Below are positions 33,129-44,412 of a stretch of DNA of 64,000 nt, piece after piece. Below the pieces are notes generated by a model, which did no database searches, was not told where the DNA came from, and saw only the letters and a list, made by a program, of their open reading frames with translations. How positions within the stretch are numbered: the first letter of the stretch is position 1; every line of letters starts with the position of its first letter. Source of the stretch: Tenrec ecaudatus. Lineage: Eukaryota > Chordata > Mammalia > Afrosoricida > Tenrecidae. A program made the translations under genes and the position numbers. The stretch covers positions 9,234,584 to 9,298,583 of the forward strand of contig NC_134537.1 in the NCBI RefSeq assembly GCF_050624435.1, in the 5' to 3' direction.

Positions 33129-34588
33129 GTTGTTATCAGGTATCCTCAAATAGGTTCTGACTCACAGTGACCCTCTCTGTTCAAGAGAAGGCGGCACTGC
33201 CTGGTCGGGCGCCGTCCTGAATTGTCAAGTTTGAGCCCATGGGAGCAGGCACCATCTAGCTGGGGGTCTTTCTCTTTCCAGTGACCCTCAACTTTACCGA
33301 GCATGACGTTCTTCCCCAGGGACTGGTTTCTCCTGATACCATGTCCAAAGCACGTGAGACAGTCATGACAAATGTGTTCCTTCTTCTGGGAGCCCATGGT
33401 GCATCCAGTGTTCTTGGTCATACTGTGATTAAAATGCATCAAGTCCTCTCCAGTCGTCCTGATTGTCCAACTCTCACATGCATGGGAAAAGTCCATGGCT
33501 TGGCTCAGATGCACCCTCATCCTCAATGTGACCTCTTTGCTCATAACACTTATCTTAAGAGGTCCCGTGCAGCAGATTTGCCCAGTGCACATCATCCTGG
33601 GATTTCTTGAATGCTGCTTCCATGATGGTGACGCCAAGTAAAATGAAATATAGGACAGTTTCCATCTGCTCTCCATTCATCCTGATGAGGCCTTCTGCTT
33701 TCTTTACCGTGGGGTGTACATCATACTGAAGGTGATAGTCTTGGATCGTCATCAGTAAGTGTCACCTTCAAGTCCTTTTTGGTTTCCAGCAAGCAAAGCT
33801 GTGTCATCTGGACATCACAGGCTGTTCATAAGCCTCCTTCAATCCTGATGCCTTGTGTTAGCTTCTCAAATAGTTTGTTCTTCATTACAGGTTGAGTAAG
33901 TATGGTAAAAAGACACAAGCCTGATACACACCTTTCCTAAACTAAACCACTAGGTAGTTTCTTGTTCCAGTGTCTGCCTTTAGGCCTTAAGTTCAGATTT
34001 TGCCTGAGCACAATGAAGTGTCTGGAATTCCCAGTTTTCACAATGCTCTCTATAACTTATGACCCACACAATCAGATGCCTTTGCATAGGCTTAAACATC
34101 TGTGTGGTATTTTCTGCTTTTAGCCAAAGTCCATGCGTTACCTGTCAGCAATGATATTCCTCATTGCACAACCTCTTCTGAAACATTTGAACTTCTGGAA
34201 GGTACTTGTTGATGGACTGCTGAATCATTTTCAGGAAACTTTACTTGCATGGGATATTACTATTCGATAATTTCTGCATACTGTTTGGTCACCTCTCTAA
34301 TGGGCACAAATATGGATCCCTTCCAGTCAGTTGGCTAGGTCCTGCCTTCTAACTTTCTTGGCATTCCATTGGTTCAAACATTCCAGTTGCTATTCTGTCA
34401 ACTCCTGGATCCTTGTTTTTCACCAGTGCCTTCTGTGCAGCCTGGACTTTATTACAATTAGTCCCCGATCTGATGCTGCCTCCTGAAGTGGCTGAACAAC
34501 AGCTACTCCTTTTAGGCACTGGGACTGTCAGCGCCATCTGTTGAACATGTTCTTCCCGATGTTTCTGTTTTGTTTTTTTACCTTTTGT
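33129..34588 (-). mobile_element. RTE/BovB-clade LINE, longest copy (R3)
   Basis: About 1.46 kb in reverse orientation from the 3' end (TGTTGTTATCAGGTATCCTC) inward. Minus-strand frames correspond in order to the RTE ORF2 C-terminus and reverse transcriptase: CESWTIRTTGEDLMHF (RTE: CESWT-K), INGEQ/METVLYFILLGVTI (RTE: V--FI-LG-KI), and further upstream KALVKNKDPGVDRIATGMF (RTE: LK-GKSPGVD-I-AEL). Stops and frameshifts throughout make it inactive. This is an afrotherian version of the BovB clade. Confidence 0.85.
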
Positions 34589-35165
34589 CAAAGATCTATA
34601 GGTAGATGGATTTATTTCTGTGTTCTCTGTTCGGCTCTAGATATCTGTCATTGTTTTAACTGCCGTGGCTGTGTAGTAGGTTTTGAGATCCGTAAGTGAG
34701 AGGTCTCCTCTACTTTGATCTTCTTAAGATGTTCTTTGTTTCTCTTGCTCATCCTTTCCTCTCACATCAAGTTACTAATTAGTTTTCCCACTTCTTCAAA
34801 GAATGAAGTTGGGATCTAGATCTCAATTGCATTGTATTTATAGACTGTTTTAGGTACTGTCGACATTTTCACAACGTTAATCCTGCCTATCCATAATCAG
34901 GGAGCCCTGGTGGTGAAGTGGTTGTGCATTGGACTGCTGACTGGAAGTCCAGCAGTTTGAAACCACAAGCTGCTCCTTGAGAGAAAGATGAGGCTGTCTA
35001 CTCCAGTAGACAGGTATAGTCCTAGAAACCCACGGGGGCAGTTCAACCCTGCCCTGTAGGGTGGCTGCATGTCAGAATTGACTCCATGGCAGTATGTTTG
35101 GAGTTTTGCTTTTGACTCCATATACATGAAACAGTCTTTGACTTAGGACGGTCTCTTTTGGATTT
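34589..35165 (-). mobile_element. L1 ORF2 3' portion, carrying an AfroSINE
   Basis: TTGCATTGTATTTATAGACT and ACATTTTCACAACGTTAATC match the antisense of the conserved C-terminal part of mammalian L1 ORF2. It abuts the RTE copy on the left. The AfroSINE at 34899-35115 lies within it. Confidence 0.6.
34899..35115 (+). mobile_element. AfroSINE inserted in L1
   Basis: Head GGGAGCCCTGGTGGTGAAGT, B-box-like AGTCCAGCAGTTTGAAACCA, body GAGAGAAAGATGAGGCTGTC, tail CAGAATTGACTCCATGGCAG. Near full length. Confidence 0.88.
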
Positions 35166-37128
35166 TTTTTTTTAGTTTACCTTCCCTTTTATTTATTTTT
35201 CTTTTAATCATTTTATTGGGGGCTCATACAACTCTTACCACAATCCATACATACTCTATTGTGTTAAGCACATTTGTACACCCGTTGCCACCATCATTCT
35301 CAAAACATTCACTTTCCCCTTGAGCCCTTGGCATCAGCTCCTCATTTTTCCCCTCCATCCCACTCCCCCTTCCCTCATGAACCCTTGATAATTGATAATT
35401 TATTATTTTGTCATATCTTACACTGTCTGGTGTTTCCCTTCACCCACTTTTTTGTTGTCCGTTCCCCAGGGAGGAGGTTCCCCCAGGGAGGAGGTTATAT
35501 GTAGATCCTTGTAATCTGTTCCCCCTTTCTACCCCACCTTCCTTTCACACTCCTGTATCGCCACTCTCACCACTGGTCCTGAGGGGTTCACCTGTCCTGG
35601 ATTCCCTGTGTTTCCTGTTCCTACCTGTACCAGCATATATCATCTGGTCTAGCCAGATTTGCAAAATAGAATTGGAGTCGTCATAGTGGGGGGTAGGAAG
35701 TATTTAAGAACTAGAGAAAGGCATGTTTCATCGTTGCTACACTATACCCTGACTGGCTCATCTTCTCCCCATGACCCTTCTGTAAGGGGATGTCCAGTTG
35801 CCTACAGATGGGCTTTGGGTCCCCAATCTGCACTCCCCCTCATTCACAATATGATTTTTTGTTCTTTGATGACTGATACCTGATCTCTTTGACACGTTGT
35901 GATCACACAGGCTGGTGTGCTTCTCCCATGTGGACGTTTTTGCTTCTCAGCTAGATAGCTCCTTATTTACCTTTAAGCCTTTAAGCCCCCAGATGTTATT
36001 TCTTTTGATAGCCGGACACCATCAGCCTTCTTCACCGCACTTGCTTATTCACCCTCTTTGTCTTCAGCGATTGTGTTGGGAAGGTGAGCATCATGAAATG
36101 CCAGTTTAATAGAATAAAGTATTCTTGCGTGAGGAAGTATTTGAGCAGAGGCCCAATGTCCATCTGCTACCTTAATACTAAACCTATAAATATATGCACA
36201 TAGATCTATTTCCCTATTATCATATATAAATATATTTACATATGTACATGCCTGTATTTAGAACGCTATAAATGCCTTTTGCCTCCTAGTTCTTTTCTCT
36301 ATTTCCTTTTACTTTGCTCTTGTCCCATTATCATGCTCAGCCTTCATTTGGGTTTCAGTAATTCCTCTCAGTTACATTGCCCTTGATCAATCCCTAGAAG
36401 GCCACTTACACCCACTTCACTACTGATTTTGGATCCCTTGTTTTTTTCCCCTTGTCCCTGGGTTTGTTAATACCACTTCTCCCCCACCCCCTTGTTCCCC
36501 CAGAACTGTCAGTCCCATTGTTTTCTCTCCAGATTGGTTTTCCAGTCTATCTTATCTAGATAGACCTGCAGAGATAATAATATACACAAAACAAGACAGC
36601 AAAATAAAGCAACAAAGAAAAGAAAACAACAAAAAATGTTTTTTTTTTTAATGCCTGTAAATAGTTCAAGGTCTGTTTGTTGACCTTTAGCAGTGTTTTC
36701 CGGACGAGTATGATGGGGTACAGTGCCCTGGCCCCAAAGTCTATTTTTGGTACTCTCTTGGGACTCCCTTCCCCTGCTCCCTTTGCTGTTCTGTTGCACG
36801 CCCTTAGTGTTTTGCCTTGGTGTGATAGGGTGAGATCGGGCACAATTCCCACACTGTATCTCCAGTGTTGTCCCCGGTGGGGCTGTGGGTCAGTGAGGGA
36901 TGTGGTGTCTCACAGTGGGGCCGGCCATATGGTCTTCTCTGTGGATTGGGTGCTCTTAGTGGGAATCCTGTTGTCAAGGCTTTGTGGGCCAGGATGTGCT
37001 CCACTCTCTCTTCCTCCCCCTTCATCTGCTCCCGTGTGCTCTGATCAGACATGTTCCTCTCCCTGAGCTGTAGCTTCAGTGCTGTCCTCTGAAGTAAATT
37101 CTTCTGGGAGGAGGGGAGGCGGGGAGGC
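35166..37128 (-). mobile_element. L1 3' region, copy i
   Basis: On the minus strand this ends in CCCAATAAAATGATTAAAAG and an A-rich tail (plus strand: T run at 35168, then CATTTTATTGGGGGCTCATA). About 2 kb of non-coding, C/T-rich (on plus) 3' sequence follows, with landmarks AGCCGGACACCATCAGCCTT and CCTGGCCCCAAAGTC shared with 44428-47045 and 55183-55880. It contains one copy of the ~230-bp internal module that is doubled in copy ii. I read it as the long 3' UTR of a tenrec-type L1; no ORF2 sequence is included. Confidence 0.65.
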
Positions 37129-37548
37129 TGGAGCGACAGGAATTTTTATCTGACATTGAAAGCATTTATTAAATGAAATAGTAGCTTTTAAAATGAGACG
37201 TCTGTGATGATGTATCCTTTTAAAAAATCAGTATTTTGGTGGAACAAAACAAAGCTTGTTATTTGGGCATACATTTCGGACCATTATTTGGTTGTTGCTC
37301 TGGTTTAACAGGTGGAAAGTCAGGTGTCACGGTTTTCCAACTTTGGTGTCTGTTTCTAAAAATAACCAAGATGAACTTGTTGTCGCTCTTTGATGTCCTT
37401 GATATAAAACACGAGGATTATGTGTCTCCTTCTCCCCTCCAGCAGTTTGATCACTGTTTCGCTTATAACTTGGGTATGATCCACAGCTTACGTGTGTTAA
37501 TTTCACGGTTTATTGCCAACCTGCGCCAACTGGATTATGTATTATGTG

Positions 37549-37628
37549 CACAGCTTCAGAAAGCTTGTGGGGGAAAAAATGGTACTAATTGATAATGGAC
37601 TTTACCCCATGAACTTTTTGAAGTCCCT
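37549..37628. mobile_element. ~80-bp mariner-like MITE
   Basis: CAGCTTCAGAAAGCTTGTGG at the left and CATGAACTTTTTGAAGTCCC at the right, the canonical right terminus of this family. Confidence 0.6.
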
Positions 37629-37854
37629 TTGCAGACCAAAGACCCTGTCACCAATTGAAAAATGGCTACTCTTCCGCTGCCATAATGCCCTTTTGTCTGG
37701 AGCACACTTTCAGAGTTCAATGAGTGTGGTCGTTTGTTAAGTATTAGAGAATTTAAATCCAGGGTACATGTCATTGATTCCCATACCTGTCCCCCTTTCT
37801 CTTGATTAATGATTCTGTCAGTGGAAAACAAAGACAAACCCTCAATCACTGCAG

Positions 37855-38022
37855 TTGATTTCAACTCAGTGACTGCACAGGATGGAGGAGAAACCGTCCC
37901 GTAGGGTTTCTGAGGCTGTGAACCCTTATAGAAGCCCCCTGCCACCTCTGTCCCACGGAGTAACTGGTGGGCTCAAACTGCCACTCGTTGACTGTAATCA
38001 CTGGGCCACTAGGTGTCTTCGA
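37855..38022 (-). mobile_element. AfroSINE, old copy
   Basis: Reverse complement order: GATTTCAACTCAGTGACTGC (tail), GTCCCGTAGGGTTTCTGAGG, then TGGTGGGCTCAAACTGCCAC (B-box region). It ends about 75 bases before the acceptor of a ULK4 exon. Confidence 0.6.
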
Positions 38023-38097
38023 AAGCCATAGAGTGGCCGGCATCCATTTTGATTTTTGTCAACATTTTAACTAAATCTTGTACCTCCTTGCTTTCAG

Positions 38098-38149
38098 GTT
38101 GTTGAGTATATCCTGCCACCTCTGGTCTCCTTGGTTCAAAGCCCAAACG
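38098..38149 (+). CDS. ULK4: ULK4 internal exon (6th in window)
   Basis: A 52-base exon encoding VVEYILPPLVSLVQSPN plus one base of a valine codon. Acceptor CTTGCTTTCAG, donor AACG|GTAAGT. It starts in phase 0, matching the exon ending at 19622, and its hydrophobic helix (YILPPLVSLVQ) is typical of an ARM/HEAT repeat. It shares length (52), phases and following intron length (97) with the exon at 19379-19430. Confidence 0.93.
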
Positions 38150-38246
38150 GTAAGTGTGAGACTGCCAGGGAGAAACCTGTGTGACACGTTCTCTGTTCCC
38201 AGTCTGTCGCCCCAGGGTCACAGTCTTGCCCTTTGTTTCTTTCAAG

Positions 38247-38388
38247 TGGAGTGGAGGCTCTTCAGCTTGCGCTTGCTGTCAGAAGCCACGTCTCTACTTG
38301 TGAACGAGGAGGTTGAGGACGGAAAGGAGGCGAGCCTCGATTCTGACAGCAATCTTTTGGCTCTCATTAGAGATGTCTTACTTCCCCA
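38247..38388 (+). CDS. ULK4: ULK4 internal exon (7th in window)
   Basis: A 142-base exon: two bases complete valine, then 46 codons from EWRLFSLRLLSEATSLLVNE to SNLLALIRDVLLP, then two bases of a glutamine codon. Acceptor TTTCTTTCAAG, donor CCCCA|GTAAGT. The split CA|A glutamine codon is completed by the exon at 63879, 25 kb downstream. The middle holds an acidic, lysine-containing loop (EEVEDGKEASLDSDS) between two helical stretches. Confidence 0.94.
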
Positions 38389-38871
38389 GTAAGTACGGTG
38401 CTGCCCTACGGGAGGGATGTCCAGGATGCCCCTGTAATACTAGGCCCTCCCTCGGGGGCAGGGGGAGGGAGTCCTTGTACTTGTTTTTCAGCCCCAAATC
38501 CTCTGGACCACTCATTGTACCAAGAGATCAAGAAACAGAGCATAACTATTACCCTGGGCCCAGAAAAGTCTCAGTCTGTTTTCAGAGAGACCCACTTGGC
38601 ACCGACTGAGGCATATGACTTGGAAGACTTAAAGGTGTTCATGGCTCAGTGGCTAAGGTTTATATGATTCAGGGGCAACATTAGAGGACACATGGAATAG
38701 GCAGTTGGGACTCACTTTGATTCAGAAATGGAAATCCAGTTTAGTTGTGTGCGCGCACGTGCATGTGCGTGCACATGTATGTTGAGGGGAACAGAGAATG
38801 GGCATTTGGTTCCACAGCAAACAAGTGCTGGGATCCCTGCTGTGAGTATGAATACGGGTGTGTGAAACTCT
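38389..38871. other. ULK4 intron start, unassigned
   Basis: Contains a short alternating GTGCGCGCACGTGCATGTGC stretch near 38748. Nothing else was recognised. Confidence 0.4.
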
Positions 38872-39092
38872 AAAGCATGGGCTGCCACATTTATTTGGCC
38901 TACTGCCCCCTTTTCAGGGGAAAAAAAAAAGAAATTACTTGGAGCCCTCTGGTAATGGAAAATTTATGTGCTGTGACCCATAATGCTAGATAAAGTGTAG
39001 GTATCTGCTTTTACTGCCACCCTGGATTGATCTAGTTCCCCACAGGGGGGCAGTATGGTCCACTTCAGGGAACAGTACTATAATGTCTACCA
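38872..39092. mobile_element. hAT-like element, third family (copy 1)
   Basis: GGCCTACTGCCCCCTTTTCA, then GAAATTACTTGGAGCCCTCT and GCTTTTACTGCCACCCTGGA parallel the flanks of the nested element at 44160-47252 in the same order. The ends (about TGGGCTGCCACATTTATTTG and CACTTCAGGGAACAGTA) are poorly preserved. The hAT assignment is tentative. Confidence 0.45.
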
Positions 39093-39489
39093 CTTAAAAT
39101 TCAAGGAACACTGAATTTTATCAAATAAAGCTTAAATTAAAAAAATCATACACACATATATATACACACCAGGAACTTGGTATTCAGGAATATGCATGCA
39201 AAATTTATGCTGGATCGGTGTGGCACATTAGAAAGTAGGAGGGATCATGGCCTCAGGTCCTAGGCTTACCACTTTAGTCCGTCTAAAAGGCTCTTAAGAA
39301 TGGTGGCCTCCCTGAAGGCTCCTTTCTAGTTGTTCCACCCTGGAAGGTCTGTTCTCATTAAAAAGCAGAAACAAAAATGATCACACTATAGAAATTGCAT
39401 TTCGTTACTTTCTAATTTGGGCCACTGTTAACAGGTATGAACTTTGCTGCCTAAAAGTAGCTTCACCATTTGAAAAACTGCAACAAAAC

Positions 39490-39712
39490 CCAAAGTTGTC
39501 GAAGACGAACCACTCCTAGTTGGTTTGAACCAAGCCAGTTGCTGTGAAGTATGCGCTTACCATGGCTCACGGTGGCCTGTAGGACAGATGAGGACTGGCC
39601 CTTAGGGTTTCCAAGATTGTAATCTTTGCAGACAAAGACTGCCGTGTCTTTCAGCTGCACAGCATTCTGTTAGCAGCCAGAGCTTAACTACTGCATCACC
39701 AGGGCTCTGGCC
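39490..39712 (-). mobile_element. AfroSINE, old copy
   Basis: Reverse complement: GTAGGACAGATGAGGACTGG, AGGGTTTCCAAGATTGTAAT, and the head TACTGCATCACCAGGGCTCT. Confidence 0.65.
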
Positions 39713-39898
39713 TTAGTTCATTTTAGAGCGTTCACTTTAGGAGTGTGCTAGCCAGCATACCATACCGATCCTCCCACCAGTTGATGGAGCCTCTCTTAAC
39801 TCATGGGAGATGCAGCATGATCCCTAATGGCTTGGTTTAGGATCAACCGTGGTTGCTTACTCTGCTCACTGCTTGCTCAATTGCTTGTTTTCCTTGTG

Positions 39899-40480
39899 CT
39901 CTGTGGGGGATCAGCCTCCCCACAACTGAATGGCCCCAAGGGGTGGTTGTACAGTTGAGGTGTAAATTAAAGAGATATGAGACAAGATGAAACACACAAG
40001 GGCTCACCTCCAGAGTCATTACTTCAGGAACCACGTCCGAGCAGAGAGGCCGTAATATAATCTCAGGAGTTTATGTAATCTCGGGCACTCAGGCCAATGT
40101 AAGCACATACATAACAGGAGGGCAAACAAGGTACAGGTGTATGTGCAATAGGAAGGGGAGACACTAGAGACACACATGACTGGGAGACACGTAACAAGAT
40201 GGGCAGGCTTTAGAATCAAGATGGCAGCCTAACCTTGGTTGTCTTACAGCTGGCTTGACCCTTAGGTGTCTTTGAGCTCTTCTTCAGGGGAACAGTCTGT
40301 TATCCTTATCAGCAGGGAGTGGACCATCGTTAGGGTAGGACAGACAATAAGGTCTGATTGCTTTTCATGGCAGACAACCTCTAGGCAGATAGCCTTCAAG
40401 CAGTTGACCTTCAATGTCTATAGTAGAGCCATGTGCTTGCAAGTAGCACCTTAAATTTGGCATCATTATGGGGGACATGG
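39899..40480. mobile_element. Possible ERV solo LTR
   Basis: A stretch beginning TGTGGGGGATCAGCCTCCCC, followed by text such as CACCTCCAGAGTCATTACTT and GAACCACGTCCGAGCAGAGA, reads like an endogenous-retroviral LTR. The first 23 bases form a stem-loop (TGTGGGG paired with CCCCACA). I could not find the right end or a target duplication. Confidence 0.35.
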
Positions 40481-41882
40481 TGGGGAATGACTTTTACATA
40501 GGAGAATGTGAGTGGGGTCCATCTCCAACCCACAAACGTGAAGCTTTTCTCCACGGGACCCTTGGCCTCCCAGACTCCTCAGTGGCTGTTTCCCACATTG
40601 CTGTTTTGTCATTGGGTTCAAAGAGACAGCTAATAAAGTATGCAGCAGTAAGAACTTTTGATGGCCAACATTAAAAAAATGGTTGTTTAACTTTGTCATG
40701 TAGAGGAATACACTGTCAGGGATACACTGTTAAATATATTTTTGCTGTAAATTTGTTATTTATATAGGTTGATTGAGATACCTAGTTTATAATTCTGTCA
40801 ATAAGTAAAAGACATAGCATTCTTTCATGGGATTAATTAATGTTTTCCACACCATTGAACACTTCTAAAACTAAATAAGGATTATTTTGACAAGAAAATG
40901 CCTACAACTTTTTAACACAAAATGTGAATTTTTAAGAGGGTTTTTTAATATGCATCATCTACAAACGTGTAGAGAAGCATTTTTTGTTGGTTTGTTTCAG
41001 GTCTTGAGCCAGCTCTCCATTACTGGGGAAGGATTTCTTCTGCCGGGGCTTCACAGCTTAGTAATAACTAGTTACCAGTTCTGCAAGCCTGAAATAAAAT
41101 TTCTTTGCATTTCAAACCTGCCCCAGTTTTGGAGCATTGGGCAAAAGGGAACGCGTTTATTTTGTAATTTAGTGTTGTTTTTTCTCTCACCTGAACGGGA
41201 GTAAATAAGCATGCATTCTCATTAATGTGAATCTTTACTTACCCTTGCTGAGATGAGGAATTAAAGAAGAAATGCACGCTAATTTAAGAACATTCACAAC
41301 GTAGAGGAGTTCATTTATTAAGCAGAGTGGAAGTGTCCTTGGGATGTGGGCACGGGGCTTTTTGGGGTTTGATGTGTGGATGTTTCATGGACTGATTTGA
41401 GCCGGAATTATAGGTCTTGTTGCATCTCTGGCTCTAAGCTTCAGTTTCCTCATCTGTGTAATAGGCATAGTCTACTTCAGAAGGTGGCTGTGAAGGTTAA
41501 ATAACAGATAACTTCTTTTTAGACTAAAGGGACCATTGCTTTTAAACAACCACACAAAGCTAGTGCATGTGGCCGGAGGTTAAAGATGTTGCAAACGTCC
41601 ACCTTTTCCCCCCCTCCTGTACCATTGCGGTCATCAGCCTTTTCTGCTCACCTGTGCCCTGTCCACCTGCCTTTGGACTGTGGAATTCGCTTCAAAGTCT
41701 CATGGAACCCAAGGAAATGGCTCATGCGATTGTGGATCCTTGCACAATCCAAATCCGTGGGCCAGGTGTCGTGCTGGCGCCTTCTGATCCACATGGTGGA
41801 AGGGGCTGGTGAACCCACGTCGATGAGTCAGATGTCAGCTGAGAACTAACAAGTCTGCAGACGCTGGTGAACCAGTGTAGAC
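40481..41882. other. ULK4 intron, unassigned
   Basis: No exon or confident repeat was recognised here. Several open frames of around 100 codons lack known features. Confidence 0.4.
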
Positions 41883-42067
41883 CAGCGGTTCTCAACCTGT
41901 GGCTTGCGACCCCTTTGCGACCCTTTCTCAGGGGTCTCCCGACTCATAACGGTAGCAAAATTACAGTTAGGAAGTAGCAACGAAAATCATTTTCTGGTTG
42001 GAGGGGTCACCACCACATGAGGAACTGTATTAAAGGGCCACAGCATGAGGAAGGTTGAGAACCACTG
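41883..42067. mobile_element. SPIN-like hAT element (185 bp)
   Basis: CAGCGGTTCTCAACCTGTGG at the left and AAGGTTGAGAACCACTG at the right; the internal sequence TAGCAAAATTACAGTTAGGA and GAGGAACTGTATTAAAGGGC match the other copies. The target duplication is not clearly preserved (GTGTAGAC versus GTATTAGA). Confidence 0.88.
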
Positions 42068-44159
42068 GTATTAGATGATAGGTTGCAGGCTCAAGAGCCA
42101 GGTAGGATCCTTACCAGCCCCTGGTATTGCAGGCCTCTGTCTTGAATGTTACTTGGGAAAGTTCAAGATACTTGAGATGCTTCAGACTAGCTGACAGCTT
42201 ATCCTTCTGCCTTAGCCCCTCACCCCTTTTATTCATCATCTGGCATTCGGCCCACTTCTGTATCCTTGCCTCTGAAGCTCCGCGTTTCAAGATTACCATC
42301 CGTCTGTTTCCTTTGGTCTCTTGTTTCTCTGTAGGAGGAGGACCGGGTGGCATGTCTACCCAGCTTGCCAGGTTCACCATTACTCAATTTCATTTTTCCC
42401 ACAAACTTTTTGAAGCCCTGTCACACTACTACTATTAGGCCTGCTACTTTAATCTCTCCTATCAATCTTCAAAATGAAGATTACAGTAATACACACTTCA
42501 CAGATGTGGTTATTAAAATAAATAGTGTTCATTGTGTGTATCACACATATTTAATAAGGGCTTGATAAATGTCTACACATTTCTAGAAATGAAATATAAG
42601 CCATGTGTTCATTCAATTTCTTTGACTGTAAAACTGGAAACCTTGGCCCGGTTTATGAATTATGAATTCATAATGGCTTATGAATTATGGAGTTTATAGA
42701 TTTATGGCTATAAATTATTATATAGAGCATCTACTTCAATTTAGCAAGTAGGCATACAAATGTTGAGACTTTTGTTCACATCTTAATCTTTCTTTGACCT
42801 TATATATTTCTTGGATAGAGGTAAGGTGACCGGCTTTTCCAACATGAACTTTTATTTCTACATCTTTTTGGTGGTCTGAATTAGGTGATGGTTTACAGGC
42901 GAGATCATCTGTTTTATCGGCCACAAGTCACATACATTTTGTGTGACCTCATCTATTGCAATCCTTGCCATGGGGTGCCCCCCCCCCCACCCATCTCACT
43001 TCCTCCTGTCTCTTGTTCTCATCCTTCCTGCTCTCCTAACCAGCCCTCTGTCCTTTGGTGAATGATGCCTGGAGTCCTGTCCCCCCCTTCCTCCGTGGTT
43101 GATTATTCTCCCACAGCAGGGAATTCACTTCCAAATCTGAAAGGTCAGGGAGGGGCCATCATCTTAGGAGTTCTGTCAGTCTCTGTGGGACCAGCCCTTC
43201 TGGCCTCTCAGGATTTTAGATTTTAGGAATTTTTTGCTTCTCTAAGACCTAATGTGGTAAGGTGACAGTGTGTTCAGGGATGCCTAATCGGCTGCCTGTT
43301 TTCACATGAACGTATTGTGTTCGCCTTGACAATTTGGAAAAGTTAACTTTCAGTGCTCATTCACTGACCTCACTGAGAAGTCAAGGGCATATACTGGCAT
43401 CAAATATAGCTGGGTGCATGAGTCTAAAATATACCAGCAATATTCCACGATTTTTTCTTTTCCCCCTCATCTCTCTAATCTGCCTGCAAATAAGTGGCTT
43501 TGTTCTCAGACAGGATCTCCTCACTGGGCGTTTAAATGCCTTCTGGGAGATGATCCCAGAGAAAGAGTGGCTGCCTCTTTTGTTAGCTCTGGCAAAATTC
43601 TCAGGAAAACTGTGTGTGTGCTTTCATTAAGCACCACTGATGGCAGTGGTGACTCACTAGTAGAATTACTGTCTCCATGTAGGAGCCAGATGCTCTTTCT
43701 GACCCACATACCTCAAGCACAACAGCGACTTGCCTGTGAGCAGAGAGGCTTGTGTGTTGTTTTGATGCCGAACCAGCTTTAGCTAAACTTCAGACCAAGA
43801 GAATTTGCAGGTGAAAATTTGCCAGTGGAAACTCTGTTTCAGAGCAATGGGATCTCGCTGGGTTGGGCCCACTGAGTCAGAGCCCAGTGCAGTGGTGACA
43901 TGGCGTGCCATGTGATATGCACGTTCCAGGGGCTTATCAGAGATGCTGTGTAATAGGAACTGAGAAGAAGCAAGAATAAGTATTATAAATACCAGCTGAA
44001 TTATTTTTAAAAGTCATGAATCAATATCAAAGAACTCTTACAACGTCGCATTGTACATGTTCTTATTTCTGAAGAGATGAACTTGGGTGATGGAATACCA
44101 CTTGTAGAGAGCAGGGACTTGAGTTAGACTTTGAAACCTGAGAATGGCTGGCTAGAACA
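42068..44159. other. ULK4 intron with small repeat pieces
   Basis: A mariner-like MITE right end (CACAAACTTTTTGAAGCCCT) lies at about 42399-42419. The stretch 42940-43215, with C runs at 42976-42990 and 43080-43087, resembles part of an antisense L1 3' UTR. No exon was seen. Confidence 0.35.
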
Positions 44160-44412
44160 TAGATTCCCAAACTTACTTAGCCACTGCCACCTTTTCGGTT
44201 AAAAAAAAGTTACTCTGTGTCCCCCAGGCAGTCAAACTTTTACATTATAGCAGGGGTCCTCAAACTATGGCCTGTAGGCACGTACGGCCTGCCCAGGACA
44301 TTTATCTGGTCCGCTGGGTGTTTTTGCCCCATTGGTTTTTTTTTGTTTTTTTTTACTTCAACATAAGATCTATGCAGTGTGCATAGGAATTTGTTCATAG
44401 TTTTTTTTAATT

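Noticed and set aside
33146..33676. 176-codon minus-strand open frame as a possible host gene
   Set aside because: Its sequence follows the C-terminal part of RTE/BovB ORF2 and is flanked by further decayed RTE sequence, so it belongs to the transposon.
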